A stretch of 51,943 bases of DNA, from the NCBI GenBank assembly GCA_004963905.1, contig SUGL01000042.1, positions 1 to 51,943 of the forward strand. The letters run 5' to 3'. This DNA is from Mesorhizobium sp. Its GTDB lineage: Bacteria > Pseudomonadota > Alphaproteobacteria > Rhizobiales > Rhizobiaceae. Both the position numbers and the translations under genes were made by a program. Positions within the stretch are counted from its first letter, which is position 1. The number at the start of each line of letters is the position of its first letter. The notes under the pieces were generated by a model. That model saw nothing but the letters and a program-made list of their open reading frames with translations, was not told the origin of the DNA and did not search any database. Shown in pieces: positions 1 through 7,819 of this stretch.

Positions 1-229
1 AAATCCAGCAGAAGGGAGCGACCTCGCTGTTCGGGCGTGCCTTCAAGATCTGCAACGCCGTCGCCGGCAAGGTCGTCGCCTTCAGGCCGACCGAAATCGA
101 CGGCGTCTTCGATGTCTTCTTCCGACACCAGAAGATCCAAACCATCGACCTCAACCAGTTCCAGCGCTAGCATGGGAAACTGTTCGCGATGTCTTCGCAC
201 ACCTGTTCGCGATGTCCCCGGTCCATACA
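1..229 (+). mobile_element. Right end of an IS481-type insertion sequence (left part outside window)
   Basis: The end of a transposase frame is followed by two near-tandem copies of CTGTTCGCGATGTC (184-197 and 210-223), a layout seen at the downstream end of IS481-type elements. The sequence just after about position 229 is the inner part of a family-A intergenic repeat whose outer left arm is missing. The element boundary therefore probably lies near 226-230. The exact terminal inverted repeat cannot be set because the other end is not in the window. Confidence 0.6.
3..170 (+). CDS. IS481-family transposase, C-terminal fragment (cut by window start)
   Basis: An open frame runs in from the left edge to a TAG at 168-170 and gives 55 residues. 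The pattern KGATSLFGRAFK, then VVAFRPTEIDG, then FFRHQKIQTIDL matches the C-terminal tail of IS481-type integrase-core transposases, which usually read KGxxSFxGR...VAxRPT.DG...F..xKIxTIDL. The catalytic DDE core lies outside the window, so whether the element is intact cannot be judged. The frame ends about 60 bases before the presumed element end, as is usual for this family. Assignment rests on motif recognition alone. Confidence 0.6.
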   Translation: MQQKGATSLFGRAFKICNAVAGKVVAFRPTEIDGVFDVFFRHQKIQTIDLNQFQR

Positions 230-402
230 GGGGGGAGATTGGACGTCACCTTGGGTTTCGCCAACTTTCGATGTTAGGGTGCCGGCATCGAAACTGCCAA
301 TCTCCCCCCTTGAGGGGGGTGAGGAGTGGTCCGCGAAGCGGACGCAAAGCCAATTGCTTGGCTTTGCGAACGACGAACGCCCGAGGGCAGAGGGGGGCGC
401 CT
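230..402. repeat. Family-A palindromic repeat, left arm removed by the IS
   Basis: GGGGGGAGATTGG at about 230 and CCAATCTCCCCCCTTGAG at about 297-314 are the inner arms of the family-A element. AGAGGGGGGCGC near 391-402 is its usual right terminus. The normal left terminus (GCGCCCCCCTCTGGCC...) is absent because IS sequence takes its place. About 50 extra bases separate the right inner arm from the right terminus. Confidence 0.65.
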
Positions 403-403
403 C

Positions 404-814
404 GTGACTCCCTCGGCGATTTTGGAATCGGCTCTCTATGTGACTGATCTGGCCGAGGCAGAGGCCTTCTACCGCGACATCATCGGCCTTATCGTCCTGG
501 GCAAGGTCGAAGGCCGCCATGTCTTCTTCCGCTGCGGCGACGGCGTATTGCTGCTCTTCAATGCCGAGGCGACCAAAATTCCGCCGGCACCCGATGCCAA
601 GGTCAAGGTGCCGCCGCACGGCACGGTCGGCGAGGGCCATCTCTGCTTCACGGCAACAGCCGACGAGATCGCCGAATGGCGCAAGCATCTGGCGGTGAAG
701 AACATCGCCATCGAAAGCGATTTCGAATGGCCGCAGGGCGGACACTCGATCTATATCCGCGACCCTTCGGGCAATTCGATCGAGTTCGCCGAGCCAAGGA
801 TCTGGGGCCTGTGA
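404..814 (+). CDS. VOC (glyoxalase/bleomycin-resistance) family protein
   Basis: A 136-residue single VOC-fold protein. Near the N terminus SALYVTDLAEAEAFYRDIIG is the classic first beta-alpha unit. Near the C terminus HSIYIRDPSGNSIEFAEP is the typical closing strand with a metal-ligand-type glutamate. Family members are metal-dependent lyases, dioxygenases or binding proteins; the substrate here cannot be read from sequence. I chose GTG at 404 because the domain starts directly after it and the upstream in-frame part lies inside the family-A repeat. Its TGA overlaps the rdgB ATG (TGATG at 812-816), so the two are probably co-translated. The gene is an unusual passenger upstream of rdgB. Confidence 0.8.
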   Translation: MTPSAILESALYVTDLAEAEAFYRDIIGLIVLGKVEGRHVFFRCGDGVLLLFNAEATKIPPAPDAKVKVPPHGTVGEGHLCFTATADEIAEWRKHLAVKNIAIESDFEWPQGGHSIYIRDPSGNSIEFAEPRIWGL

Positions 815-1491
815 TGCATTCATTGAACGGACAAAAGATCGTCGTCGCCAGCCACAATGAAGGCAAGCTGCACGAATTCACCGACCTGATGGCGCCGTTC
901 GGCTTCGAGGCGAAATCAGCCAAGGAATACGGCCTGCCGGAACCGGACGAGACCGGGACGACCTTCGAGGAGAACGCCTACATCAAGGCATACGCGGCCG
1001 CCAAGGCGACCGGCCTGCCGGCGCTGTCGGACGATTCAGGGCTATGCGTCGACGCGCTCGACGGCGCGCCTGGCGTCTACACCGCCAACTGGGCCGAGAC
1101 CGCGGACGGCAGCAGGGATTTCGGCATGGCCATGCGCAAGACCGAAACGGCATTGCAGGAAGTCGGCGCGACCGAGCCGGCGCAGCGCACCGGCCGCTTC
1201 GTCGCCGTCATCTGCCTCGCCTTCCCGGACGGCGATGCCGAATATTATCGGGGCGAAGCGGAGGGCACGCTTGTGTGGCCGCCGCGCGGCACGCTCGGCT
1301 TCGGCTACGATCCGGTGTTCCTGCCCAACGGCTTCGACAAGACGTTTGGCGAGATGAGCGCCGAGCAAAAGCACGGCTGGAAGCCCGGCCAGGCGACGGC
1401 GCTGTCGCATCGCGCCCGCGCCTTCCAGAAATTCGCGCAAGCTCGCTTGGATTTGGCGCGCTTGGATTTGGCAAGGCAAGGTTCGGAATGA
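814..1491 (+). CDS. rdgB: RdgB/HAM1 non-canonical purine NTP pyrophosphatase
   Basis: A 225-residue protein that hydrolyses dITP, ITP and XTP to monophosphates, keeping deaminated purines out of nucleic acids; cytosolic. Visible signatures are ASHNEGK (residues 12-18, substrate loop), DDSGLCVDALDGAPG (73-87, metal-binding acidic residues), GFGYDPVF and the late SHRARAF. The start is the ATG overlapping the upstream VOC stop. The C terminus carries a small direct duplication, LDLARLDLAR, from a 15-bp period repeat at 1446-1472, beyond the conserved fold. The stop overlaps hemW in ATGA. Family assignment is firm. Confidence 0.95.
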   Translation: MHSLNGQKIVVASHNEGKLHEFTDLMAPFGFEAKSAKEYGLPEPDETGTTFEENAYIKAYAAAKATGLPALSDDSGLCVDALDGAPGVYTANWAETADGSRDFGMAMRKTETALQEVGATEPAQRTGRFVAVICLAFPDGDAEYYRGEAEGTLVWPPRGTLGFGYDPVFLPNGFDKTFGEMSAEQKHGWKPGQATALSHRARAFQKFAQARLDLARLDLARQGSE

Positions 1492-2666
1492 TCGGGACCG
1501 GCCAGAGCATGCCGCTCGACCGCAGCCCCGGCTTCGGGGTCTATATCCATTGGCCGTTTTGCGCGGCCAAGTGCCCTTACTGCGACTTCAACAGCCATGT
1601 CCGCCACCAGCCGGTCGACCAGGAGCGCTTTGCGCGCGCCTTCGAGACGGAGTTGGCGACGATGCGCGACCGCACCGGCGCGCGCGAGGTGACCAGCATC
1701 TTTCTCGGCGGCGGCACGCCGTCGCTGATGCAGCCGGAAACCGTCGCGGCGGTGCTGGAAGCGGTGGCGAAGAACTGGACGGTGCCCGCCGGCATCGAGG
1801 TGACGCTGGAGGCCAACCCTTCCTCGGTCGAGGCCGAGCGTTTCCGCGGCTATCGTGCGGCCGGGGTCAACCGCGTGTCGCTCGGCGTGCAGGCGCTGAA
1901 CGACAAGGACTTGCGTTTCCTCGGCCGGCTGCACAATGTCGAGGAGGCGCTGCATGCCATCGGGCTGGCTCGCGAAATCTTTCCGCGGCTTTCCTTCGAT
2001 CTGATCTACGCGCGGCCGGGCCAGACGCCGGAGGCGTGGCGGGCGGAACTCGAGAAAGCGATCGGCCACGCCGCCGACCACCTGTCGCTCTATCAGCTGA
2101 CCATCGAGGAGGGCACGCCCTTCCATGCGCTGCACGCGGCGCGCAAGTTCGTCCTGCCCGACAACGATCACGCCGCCGACCTTTATGCGCTGACGCAGGA
2201 AGTAACCGCAGCGCGTGGGCTGCCGGCCTATGAGATCTCCAACCACGCGCGACCGGGGGCGGAAAGCCGGCACAACCTGACCTACTGGCGCTACGGCGAA
2301 TATGTCGGCGTCGGACCGGGCGCGCATGGCCGCTTCGTCGAGAACGGCCGCCGCACCGTGACGGTCGCGGAAAGAATGCCTGAGACCTGGCTCAACCTGG
2401 TCGAGGCCAGGGGCCACGGCGTCACCGGCGGCGAGGTGCTGACGCGCGCCGAAGAGGCCGACGAGTTCCTGCTGATGGGGCTGCGGCTTGCCGAAGGCAT
2501 CGATCTCGCGCGCTACGAGACCTTTGCCGGGCGGAGCCTGTCGAGCGACAGGTTGTCGGTGCTGCAGGAAGAAGGGCTGGTGGCGCCGGTCGGCAACGCG
2601 CGCCTCCGCGCCACGACCGCCGGCATGATCGTGCTGGATGCGGTGGTGGCGGATCTGGCCAGGTAG
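1488..2666 (+). CDS. hemW: HemW, radical SAM heme chaperone
   Basis: A 392-residue radical-SAM protein. The cluster motif CAAKCPYC (Cys25, Cys29, Cys32) sits in YIHWPFCAAKCPYCDFNSH, the pattern of the HemN/HemW family. GGGTPSLM, SLGVQALND and LYQLTIEEGTPF follow in order. The motif has three cysteines without the fourth seen in true HemN coproporphyrinogen oxidases, and the protein is shorter than HemN, which favours HemW, a heme-delivery protein. ATG 1488 overlaps the rdgB stop. The rdgB-hemW pairing is common in alphaproteobacteria. A family-A repeat lies directly downstream. Confidence 0.93.
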   Translation: MIGTGQSMPLDRSPGFGVYIHWPFCAAKCPYCDFNSHVRHQPVDQERFARAFETELATMRDRTGAREVTSIFLGGGTPSLMQPETVAAVLEAVAKNWTVPAGIEVTLEANPSSVEAERFRGYRAAGVNRVSLGVQALNDKDLRFLGRLHNVEEALHAIGLAREIFPRLSFDLIYARPGQTPEAWRAELEKAIGHAADHLSLYQLTIEEGTPFHALHAARKFVLPDNDHAADLYALTQEVTAARGLPAYEISNHARPGAESRHNLTYWRYGEYVGVGPGAHGRFVENGRRTVTVAERMPETWLNLVEARGHGVTGGEVLTRAEEADEFLLMGLRLAEGIDLARYETFAGRSLSSDRLSVLQEEGLVAPVGNARLRATTAGMIVLDAVVADLAR

Positions 2667-2699
2667 CCTTTACGGCAGGGGCGCGACACCCTTGACGTC

Positions 2700-2870
2700 G
2701 GCGGGACAGCGCCCCCCTCTGGCCTGCCGGCCATCTCCCCCACAAGGGGGGAGATCAGATGTCATGCCGGCTTTCGCCAATCGCCAACGTCGGAAGGACA
2801 AGCGGGGCGGCGGAGCTGCCAATCTCCCCCCTTGTGGGGGAGATGTCCGGTAGGACAGAGGGGGGCGCGA
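2700..2870. repeat. Family-A palindromic repeat, copy 2
   Basis: A full-length element: GCGCCCCCCTCTGGCC terminus, left hairpin CTCCCCCACAAGGGGGGAG, a middle with CGCCAATCGCCAACGT, right hairpin CTCCCCCCTTGTGGGGGAG, and an inverted right terminus ending GAGGGGGGCGC. It fills the gap after hemW. Confidence 0.85.
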
Positions 2871-2909
2871 AGGAACGCTACATCAGAGGGAGAGCGTCCT
2901 ACTATCCAA

Positions 2910-3098
2910 TCACGCGTCGTGCTTCTGGCGGTGCTCGCCGCGGGTCTTTTCCGCATGCACCTCGTCTGAGCGGGCCGGCTTCGCGTCGGCCTTGTCGCGG
3001 CGGTTGCCGTTCTGGGCGGCGATCGGATGTGGGGGAATGCCCTCGCGGGCGGATTTGCTTTCAAGTCGGCTGATGAAGATGTCGAAGCGATTGGGCAT
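2910..3098 (-). CDS. Small basic hydrophilic hypothetical protein
   Basis: A 62-residue frame beginning MPNRFDIFISRLESKS and rich in Lys, Arg and Asp towards the C terminus. On the minus strand the ATG is preceded by CCGGAGGAGG about 9 bases upstream, a strong ribosome-binding site, which is the main reason I believe it. No membrane segment, signal peptide or Cys motif is visible, and I do not recognise a family. It is convergent with hemW and divergent from rsmI. The existence of the gene is moderately supported; its function is unknown. Confidence 0.5.
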   Translation of the reverse strand: MPNRFDIFISRLESKSAREGIPPHPIAAQNGNRRDKADAKPARSDEVHAEKTRGEHRQKHDA

Positions 3099-3247
3099 CG
3101 TCCGGTCCTGCCTCCTCCGGGGAATCAGGGATTAATATCGACCGGTGCCGGTTTCGTTCCTCACTGTGGCGAAGGCATGGCGATTTCCTTACCTCGACTT
3201 CACGTTTTGCAACCGCGCGTGAGCCGTGCCAAACAGACTTGTTCTTG

Positions 3248-3292
3248 CGCAGTTCCGGGCGGAAAACCGCTATCCAGCTTTCCGGAAAACGC
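3248..3292. repeat. Family-E short palindrome upstream of rsmI
   Basis: GCAGTTCCGGGCGGAAAACCG followed by CAGCTTTCCGGAAAACGCT is an imperfect inverted repeat. It resembles the copies at 11441, 14241 and 24664. Here it ends about 20 bases before the rsmI start. Confidence 0.55.
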
Positions 3293-3310
3293 TCGGATGG
3301 AGGGCAATCC

Positions 3311-4201
3311 TTGACCGGTGACAAACGCAGCTACCTGATCGGACAGACCGAGATGCCGGCGCGGCCGCTGGCGCCGGCGCTCTATCTGGTGGCGACGCCG
3401 ATCGGCAATCTCGCCGACATAACGCTGCGCGCGCTGGAGACGCTGGCCGCCGCCGATATCGTCGCCTGCGAGGACACCCGCGTCTCGCGCGTGCTGCTCG
3501 AACGCTACGGCATCCGCCGCCGCACCATGGCCTATCACGAGCATAATGCCGCCGAGGCCGGGCCGAAGCTGGTCGAGGCGCTGGCCGCCGGCCAGAGCGT
3601 GGCGCTGATCTCGGATGCCGGCACGCCGCTGGTCTCCGATCCCGGCTACCGGCTGGTCGGCGAGGCGCTGGAGCGCGGCATCCGCGTCGTGCCGGTGCCC
3701 GGACCGTCGGCGGCGCTTGCCGCGCTGACCGCTTCAGGTCTCCCGTCCGACGCTTTCCTGTTCGCCGGTTTCCTGCCGGCCAAGGCAGGCCAGCGGCTGA
3801 CCAAGCTCGAAAGCTTCAGGCAGGTGCCGGCGACACTGATCTTCTACGAATCGCCGCGCCGGCTGGCCGAAACGCTTGCCGCGATGGTCGAGGCGCTGGG
3901 CGGAACGCGCAAGGCGGCGATCGGCCGTGAGCTCACCAAGACCTTCGAGGAGACGCGAACGGGCACGCTCGGCGAGCTTGCCGGTCACTATGCGGCGGCC
4001 GACACGCCGAAGGGCGAGATCGTCATCTGCGTCGGTCCGCCGGAAGCGGGCGAGGACCAGCCGGCCGATATCGACCGGCTGCTGTTGTCGCTTGTAGCGG
4101 AAATGCCGGCCTCCAAGGCAGCGGCGGAAGCGGCGAAGATGACCGGCGGCCAGAAGCAGGCGCTTTACCGGCGGCTGCTCGAGCTGAAGGACAGACCATG
4201 A
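3311..4201 (+). CDS. rsmI: RsmI, 16S rRNA 2'-O-ribose C1402 methyltransferase
   Basis: A protein of about 296 residues in the tetrapyrrole-methylase fold. It uses SAM to 2'-O-methylate C1402 of 16S rRNA in the decoding centre. LYLVATPIGNLADITLRAL (about 25-43) and VACEDTRVSR are RsmI hallmarks; SDAGTPLVSDPGYRLV and VPVPGPSAALAAL follow. The frame is open further upstream, but TTG at 3311 has GGAGGG six bases before it. ATG 3353 is an alternative without a clear Shine-Dalgarno. The stop at 4199-4201 lies inside the left arm of a hairpin shared with the yraN leader. Confidence 0.92.
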   Translation: MTGDKRSYLIGQTEMPARPLAPALYLVATPIGNLADITLRALETLAAADIVACEDTRVSRVLLERYGIRRRTMAYHEHNAAEAGPKLVEALAAGQSVALISDAGTPLVSDPGYRLVGEALERGIRVVPVPGPSAALAALTASGLPSDAFLFAGFLPAKAGQRLTKLESFRQVPATLIFYESPRRLAETLAAMVEALGGTRKAAIGRELTKTFEETRTGTLGELAGHYAAADTPKGEIVICVGPPEAGEDQPADIDRLLLSLVAEMPASKAAAEAAKMTGGQKQALYRRLLELKDRP

Positions 4202-4241
4202 TCCCAAAAGGTGGAAGCCGGTTTTGGATAAGATCATGGTC
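4194..4241. repeat. Short hairpin spanning the rsmI stop and yraN leader
   Basis: GACCATGATC (4194-4203) and GATCATGGTC (4232-4241) are perfect 10-bp arms around an inner GGAAGCCGGTTTT segment. It resembles the small GATCATGATC-bounded palindromes scattered in rhizobial genomes. The rsmI TGA is within the left arm. Confidence 0.75.
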
Positions 4242-4251
4242 AAGCAAAAAG

Positions 4252-4629
4252 ATGGCTGAACGCACTGTCGGTCATCGGCGAAAGGCCTATCGGCGCGGGC
4301 ATCGCGGCGAATGGCTGGCGGCGCTGGCGCTGATGCTGAAAGGCTATCGTATCCTCGCCCGACGCCATCGCACGAAGCTCGGCGAGATCGACCTGATCGC
4401 CCGGCGCGGCGACCTCGTGCTGTTCGTCGAGGTCAAGGCGCGACGCACGCTGATGGAAGCGATGGAGGCGATCGCCCACGCGTCGGAACGGCGCATCGAG
4501 GGCGCCGCCGACCTGTGGCTGTCGCGCCAGCCGGACTACGGCCGGCTATCCGTGCGCTTCGACATGGTGGCGGTGCTGCCCTGGCGCTGGCCGGTGCATG
4601 TCGAGAACGCGTTTTATGGAAGGAATTGA
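4252..4629 (+). CDS. yraN: YraN/UPF0102 family endonuclease-like protein
   Basis: A 125-residue protein with the restriction-endonuclease-like core of UPF0102: RRGHRGEWLAA (Glu20), GEIDLIARRGDLVLFVEVKAR with Asp47, Glu60 and Lys62 in the D-(E/Q)xK arrangement. Its physiological role is not established; a nuclease function is inferred from the fold. An in-frame ATG at 4198 overlaps the rsmI stop but would translate the hairpin, so ATG 4252, after AAAAAG, is preferred. It follows rsmI as in many bacteria. Confidence 0.88.
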   Translation: MAERTVGHRRKAYRRGHRGEWLAALALMLKGYRILARRHRTKLGEIDLIARRGDLVLFVEVKARRTLMEAMEAIAHASERRIEGAADLWLSRQPDYGRLSVRFDMVAVLPWRWPVHVENAFYGRN

Positions 4630-4661
4630 GCGCCTGCTCAATGGCGATAGGCTGGCGGGAC

Positions 4662-4823
4662 AGCGCCCCCCTCTGGCCTGCCGGCCATCTCCCCCACGAG
4701 GGGGGAGATCAGACGTCGCTCTCGCCTTCGCCAATCGCCAACGTTGCAAGAGGTGGCGCCGCTGGCGGAACTGCTAATCTCCCCCCTCGTGGGGGAGATG
4801 CCCGGCAGGGCAGAGGGGGGCGC
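4662..4823. repeat. Family-A palindromic repeat, copy 3
   Basis: A complete element with both termini (GCGCCCCCCTCTGGCC ... CAGAGGGGGGCGCG), both internal hairpins and the CGCCAATCGCCAACGTTG centre. It separates the convergent yraN and uppP genes and could act as a bidirectional transcription end. Confidence 0.85.
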
Positions 4824-4861
4824 GAAGGAACTCGACGAAGCAGTAAGAGAGCGACCCCAGT

Positions 4862-5668
4862 TCACCCCCAGATCATCAGCGCCAGCAAGCCGAGCCCGCC
4901 GACCACGAGGCGCCACCAGCCGAACAGCGAGTAGCCCTTGCGCGAAACGTAATCGAGCAGGAAGCGGACCACGATCAACGCAGCGACGAAGGCGGCGACG
5001 AAGCCGACGGCGATGATCGGCAGGTCGGCCGAGGTCAGCACGTTGCGGTTCTTGAACAGGTCGAAGGCGAAGGCACCGACCATGGTCGGCATGGCGAGGA
5101 AGAAGGAGAATTCCGCCGCCGCGCGCTTGTCGACGCCGAGAAGCAGCGCGCCGACGATGGTCGAACCGGAGCGCGAGGTGCCGGGGATCAGCGACAGGCA
5201 CTGGAACAGGCCGATCTTCAGATAAAGGCTGGTCGGGAAGCGCTCGACGTCGTGGTGGACAGGCTTCAGGTTCATGCGGTCGGCGGCAAGCAGCACCACG
5301 CCGCCGATGATCAGCATGATGCAGATCAGCCGCGGCGATTCGAACAGGAAGGTCTTGATGAAGTCGTGCGCCAGCGCGCCGATGACCGCGGCCGGCAGGA
5401 AGGCGATCAGGATGCCGATGACGAAATGCCGGGTCAGCCGGTCACGCGGCAGGTCGAGCAGCATCTTCCAGAGGCGGTGGAAGTAGACGCTGAGGATGGC
5501 GAGAATCGCGCCGAGCTGGATCAGGATCTCGAAGGCCTTGCCGGTCGAATGGAAGCCGAGGAAATGGCCGGCGAGCAGGATGTGGCCGGTCGAGGACACC
5601 GGGATGAACTCGGTCAGGCCCTCCAGCAGCCCAAGCAGCAGCGCTTCGACGATGGTCTGGCTTTCCAT
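4862..5668 (-). CDS. uppP: Undecaprenyl-diphosphatase UppP/BacA
   Basis: A 268-residue polytopic inner-membrane protein that dephosphorylates undecaprenyl diphosphate so the lipid carrier of peptidoglycan and polysaccharide synthesis can be reused. The diagnostic motifs are EGLTEFIPVSSTGH (16-29) and PGTSRSGST (163-171). About eight hydrophobic segments are visible. The frame is open 36 codons further upstream, but ATG 5668 has TGAGG about 5 bases before it and starts at the usual N terminus MESQTIVEALLLG. It stands alone on the minus strand between a family-A repeat and an unusual palindrome pair. Confidence 0.95.
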   Translation of the reverse strand: MESQTIVEALLLGLLEGLTEFIPVSSTGHILLAGHFLGFHSTGKAFEILIQLGAILAILSVYFHRLWKMLLDLPRDRLTRHFVIGILIAFLPAAVIGALAHDFIKTFLFESPRLICIMLIIGGVVLLAADRMNLKPVHHDVERFPTSLYLKIGLFQCLSLIPGTSRSGSTIVGALLLGVDKRAAAEFSFFLAMPTMVGAFAFDLFKNRNVLTSADLPIIAVGFVAAFVAALIVVRFLLDYVSRKGYSLFGWWRLVVGGLGLLALMIWG

Positions 5669-5803
5669 GGCAACCTCAGGATTTCGGGGATAGCTGAAGA
5701 CAACGGCTTGCTTGTCACGGCGCGGAAGTCCCCCTATAGGTCGCAACACCGTGACGGCCGCATGACGGGCCGCCAAGACTTACCGGCGCCGGTACCGATT
5801 CGC

Positions 5804-5876
5804 CAGTGTGGCGATCCGGAATTCGCCATACCTGGGAAGAGCGCCGTGCGCGAATTCCGGATTCTGAGCCACACTG
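5804..5876. repeat. Large imperfect palindrome upstream of the GST gene (first of a pair)
   Basis: CAGTGTGGC (5804-5812) pairs with GCCACACTG (5868-5876), and ATCCGGAATTCGC (5814-5826) pairs perfectly with GCGAATTCCGGAT (5850-5862). A 1-base and a 5-base bulge separate the two stem segments, and the loop is about 23 bases. Confidence 0.85.
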
Positions 5877-5889
5877 TCAACTTTGAGTT

Positions 5890-5966
5890 CTAATGTGGTT
5901 TTGGATTTGAAGTTCCTGGACACTGATGCCATTGAGGGTGCAGGAACTTCAAATCCACCACATTAG
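5890..5966. repeat. Second palindrome directly upstream of the GST gene
   Basis: The left arm is 5890-5918, starting CTAATGTGG and ending GAAGTTCCTG. The right arm is 5941-5966, starting CAGGAACTTC and ending CCACATTAG. They are complementary over 26 positions apart from a 3-base TTT bulge in the left arm, with a 22-base loop. The base composition is clearly more AT-rich than the neighbouring genes. It does not match families A, B, C or E. It ends 22 bases before the GST ATG. The 5669-5803 stretch before the pair shows no gene. Confidence 0.85.
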
Positions 5967-5988
5967 TGCGCCCTATCATCGCGGAACC

Positions 5989-6681
5989 ATGCTGACGCTT
6001 TTCCACCACCCGATGTTCGCCACCTGCCGGTTCGTCCGCCTCGCCTTCGGCGAGTATGGCGAGGAGCTGGCGCTGATCGAGGAGAAGCCCTGGACGCGGC
6101 GCAAGGAGTTTCTGGCGCTGAACCCGGCCGGCACGCTGCCGATCCTGCTTGCCGAAGGCGACGTGCCGATCGTCGGCGCCATGGTGATCGCCGAATATCT
6201 CGACGAGACGCGCGGGGTGCTGAAGCGCGACAGGCGGCTGTTCGCGGAAGATCCGATGCAGCGCGCCGAAATCCGCCGGCTGACCGACTGGTATCTCGCG
6301 AAGGCTGAAAGCGAGGTCACCCGCCATCTGGTGCGCGAGCGCGTGTTGAAGCCGGTGATGCCAGAGACGGCGGGCGGCGGCTCGCCCGATTCGGCGGCGA
6401 TCCGCGCCGCGCGCGCCAACATCCGCCAGCATATGAAATACACCAACTGGCTGGCCGGCACGCGCCATTGGCTCGCCGGCAACAAGGTGACCTATGCCGA
6501 CCTCGCCGCGGCGGCGACGCTTTCGGTGCTCGACTATCTCGGCGAGATCGACTGGCGCGAGCACTCGGCGGCGCGCGAATGGTACACACGCGTGAAATCA
6601 CGGCCGTCGTTCCGGCCGCTGCTCACCGACCGGGTGCGCGGCCTGTCGCCGGTATCGCATTATGCGGACCTCGACTTCTGA
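5989..6681 (+). CDS. Glutathione S-transferase family protein
   Basis: A 230-residue GST-like protein. The N-terminal thioredoxin-like domain starts MLTLFHHPMFATCRFVRLAF, with a Cys at position 13 in the catalytic loop region. NPAGTLPILL (45-54) carries the conserved cis-proline, and VIAEYLDE follows. An all-helical C-terminal domain includes NWLAGTRHWLAGNKVTYADL, the usual N-capping and hydrophobic-staple region. Substrate specificity cannot be told. ATG 5989 is the natural domain start; an upstream in-frame start would lie within the palindrome. The 3' end overlaps queG by 20 bases, so the pair is probably co-transcribed. Confidence 0.88.
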   Translation: MLTLFHHPMFATCRFVRLAFGEYGEELALIEEKPWTRRKEFLALNPAGTLPILLAEGDVPIVGAMVIAEYLDETRGVLKRDRRLFAEDPMQRAEIRRLTDWYLAKAESEVTRHLVRERVLKPVMPETAGGGSPDSAAIRAARANIRQHMKYTNWLAGTRHWLAGNKVTYADLAAAATLSVLDYLGEIDWREHSAAREWYTRVKSRPSFRPLLTDRVRGLSPVSHYADLDF

Positions 6682-7819
6682 CAAGAAGAAGCTGCGCGCC
6701 CTGATCGACGCGGAGGCGCGCCGCGCCGGCTTCGAGGCGATCGCGGTGACCAGACCGGACGCGATCCCGTTGGCGCCCACACGCCTGGCCGAATTCGTCG
6801 CCGACGGCTTTCACGGCTCGATGGACTGGATCGCCGAGACGGTTCAACGGCGGGCCGAGCCCTCGACGCTGTGGCCGGAAGTGCGCTCGATCATTGTTCT
6901 GGCGTTGAATTACGGTCCGGACCGCGACCCGCGCGATATCCTCCAAAAACGCGATCGCGGCGCGATCTCGGTCTATGCGCAAAACCGCGACTATCACGAT
7001 GTGATGAAGGGCCGGCTGAAAGAGATCGCCGGCAAGATCGTGGCGCGGGCGGGCGGCGACGTCAAAGTCTTCGTCGACACGGCGCCGGTGATGGAAAAGC
7101 CGCTTGCCGAAGCCGCAGGCCTCGGCTGGCAGGGCAAGCACACCAATCTGGTCAGCCGCGCGCACGGCTCATGGCTGTTCCTCGGCACCATCTTCACGAC
7201 GGCCGAGCTCGAAGCGGACACGGCGGAGATCGACCATTGCGGCTCCTGCCGCGCCTGTCTCGACGTCTGCCCGACCGACGCCTTCCCGGCGCCCTACCGG
7301 CTCGATGCGCGGCGCTGCATCTCCTACCTCACCATCGAGAACAAGGGGCCGATCCCGCGCGAATTCCGCGAGAAGATCGGCAACCGCATCTATGGCTGCG
7401 ACGATTGCCTGGCCGTCTGCCCGTGGAACAAATTCGCCAGCGTCGCCTCGGAGGCCAAGCTTGCCGCGCGCGACGACCTGCGCGAGCCGAAGCTTTCGGA
7501 ACTGCTCGCGCTCGACGATGCGGCGTTTCGCTCCTTCTTCTCGGGCTCGCCGATCAAGCGCATCGGCCGCGACCGTTTCATCCGCAACGTGCTGATCGCC
7601 GCCGGCAACTCCGGCGATGCGGCGCTGGCGCCCGTCGTGCGCGGCCTGCTCCATGACGACTCGCCGCTGGTGCGGGGTGCGGCAGTATGGGCGCTATCGC
7701 GCCTGGCGCCGCGGCGCGATTTTGCGAAGCTCGCCGCGCCGGCCCTAGAGACCGAAGTCGACAGAGCGGTGCGCGACGAATGGCTTTCGGCGCTGCCGGA
7801 TCATGCAGAGGATTCCTGA
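6662..7819 (+). CDS. queG: QueG, epoxyqueuosine reductase
   Basis: A 385-residue cobalamin- and iron-sulfur-dependent enzyme that reduces epoxyqueuosine to queuosine in tRNA wobble position 34. VDTAPVMEK (138-146) holds the catalytic Asp. Two 4Fe-4S clusters are provided by CGSCRACLDVC (193-203), Cys219, and CDDCLAVC (246-253). The C-terminal third has HEAT-like helices, as in known QueG. Length is typical. It overlaps the GST stop upstream and the next ORF by one base (TGATG). Confidence 0.95.
   Translation: MRTSTSDKKKLRALIDAEARRAGFEAIAVTRPDAIPLAPTRLAEFVADGFHGSMDWIAETVQRRAEPSTLWPEVRSIIVLALNYGPDRDPRDILQKRDRGAISVYAQNRDYHDVMKGRLKEIAGKIVARAGGDVKVFVDTAPVMEKPLAEAAGLGWQGKHTNLVSRAHGSWLFLGTIFTTAELEADTAEIDHCGSCRACLDVCPTDAFPAPYRLDARRCISYLTIENKGPIPREFREKIGNRIYGCDDCLAVCPWNKFASVASEAKLAARDDLREPKLSELLALDDAAFRSFFSGSPIKRIGRDRFIRNVLIAAGNSGDAALAPVVRGLLHDDSPLVRGAAVWALSRLAPRRDFAKLAAPALETEVDRAVRDEWLSALPDHAEDS

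Noticed and set aside
7687..7818. Upstream extension of the SDR protein into queG
   Set aside because: The extension is a shadow of queG; the overlapping ATG 7819 begins directly at the Rossmann motif.
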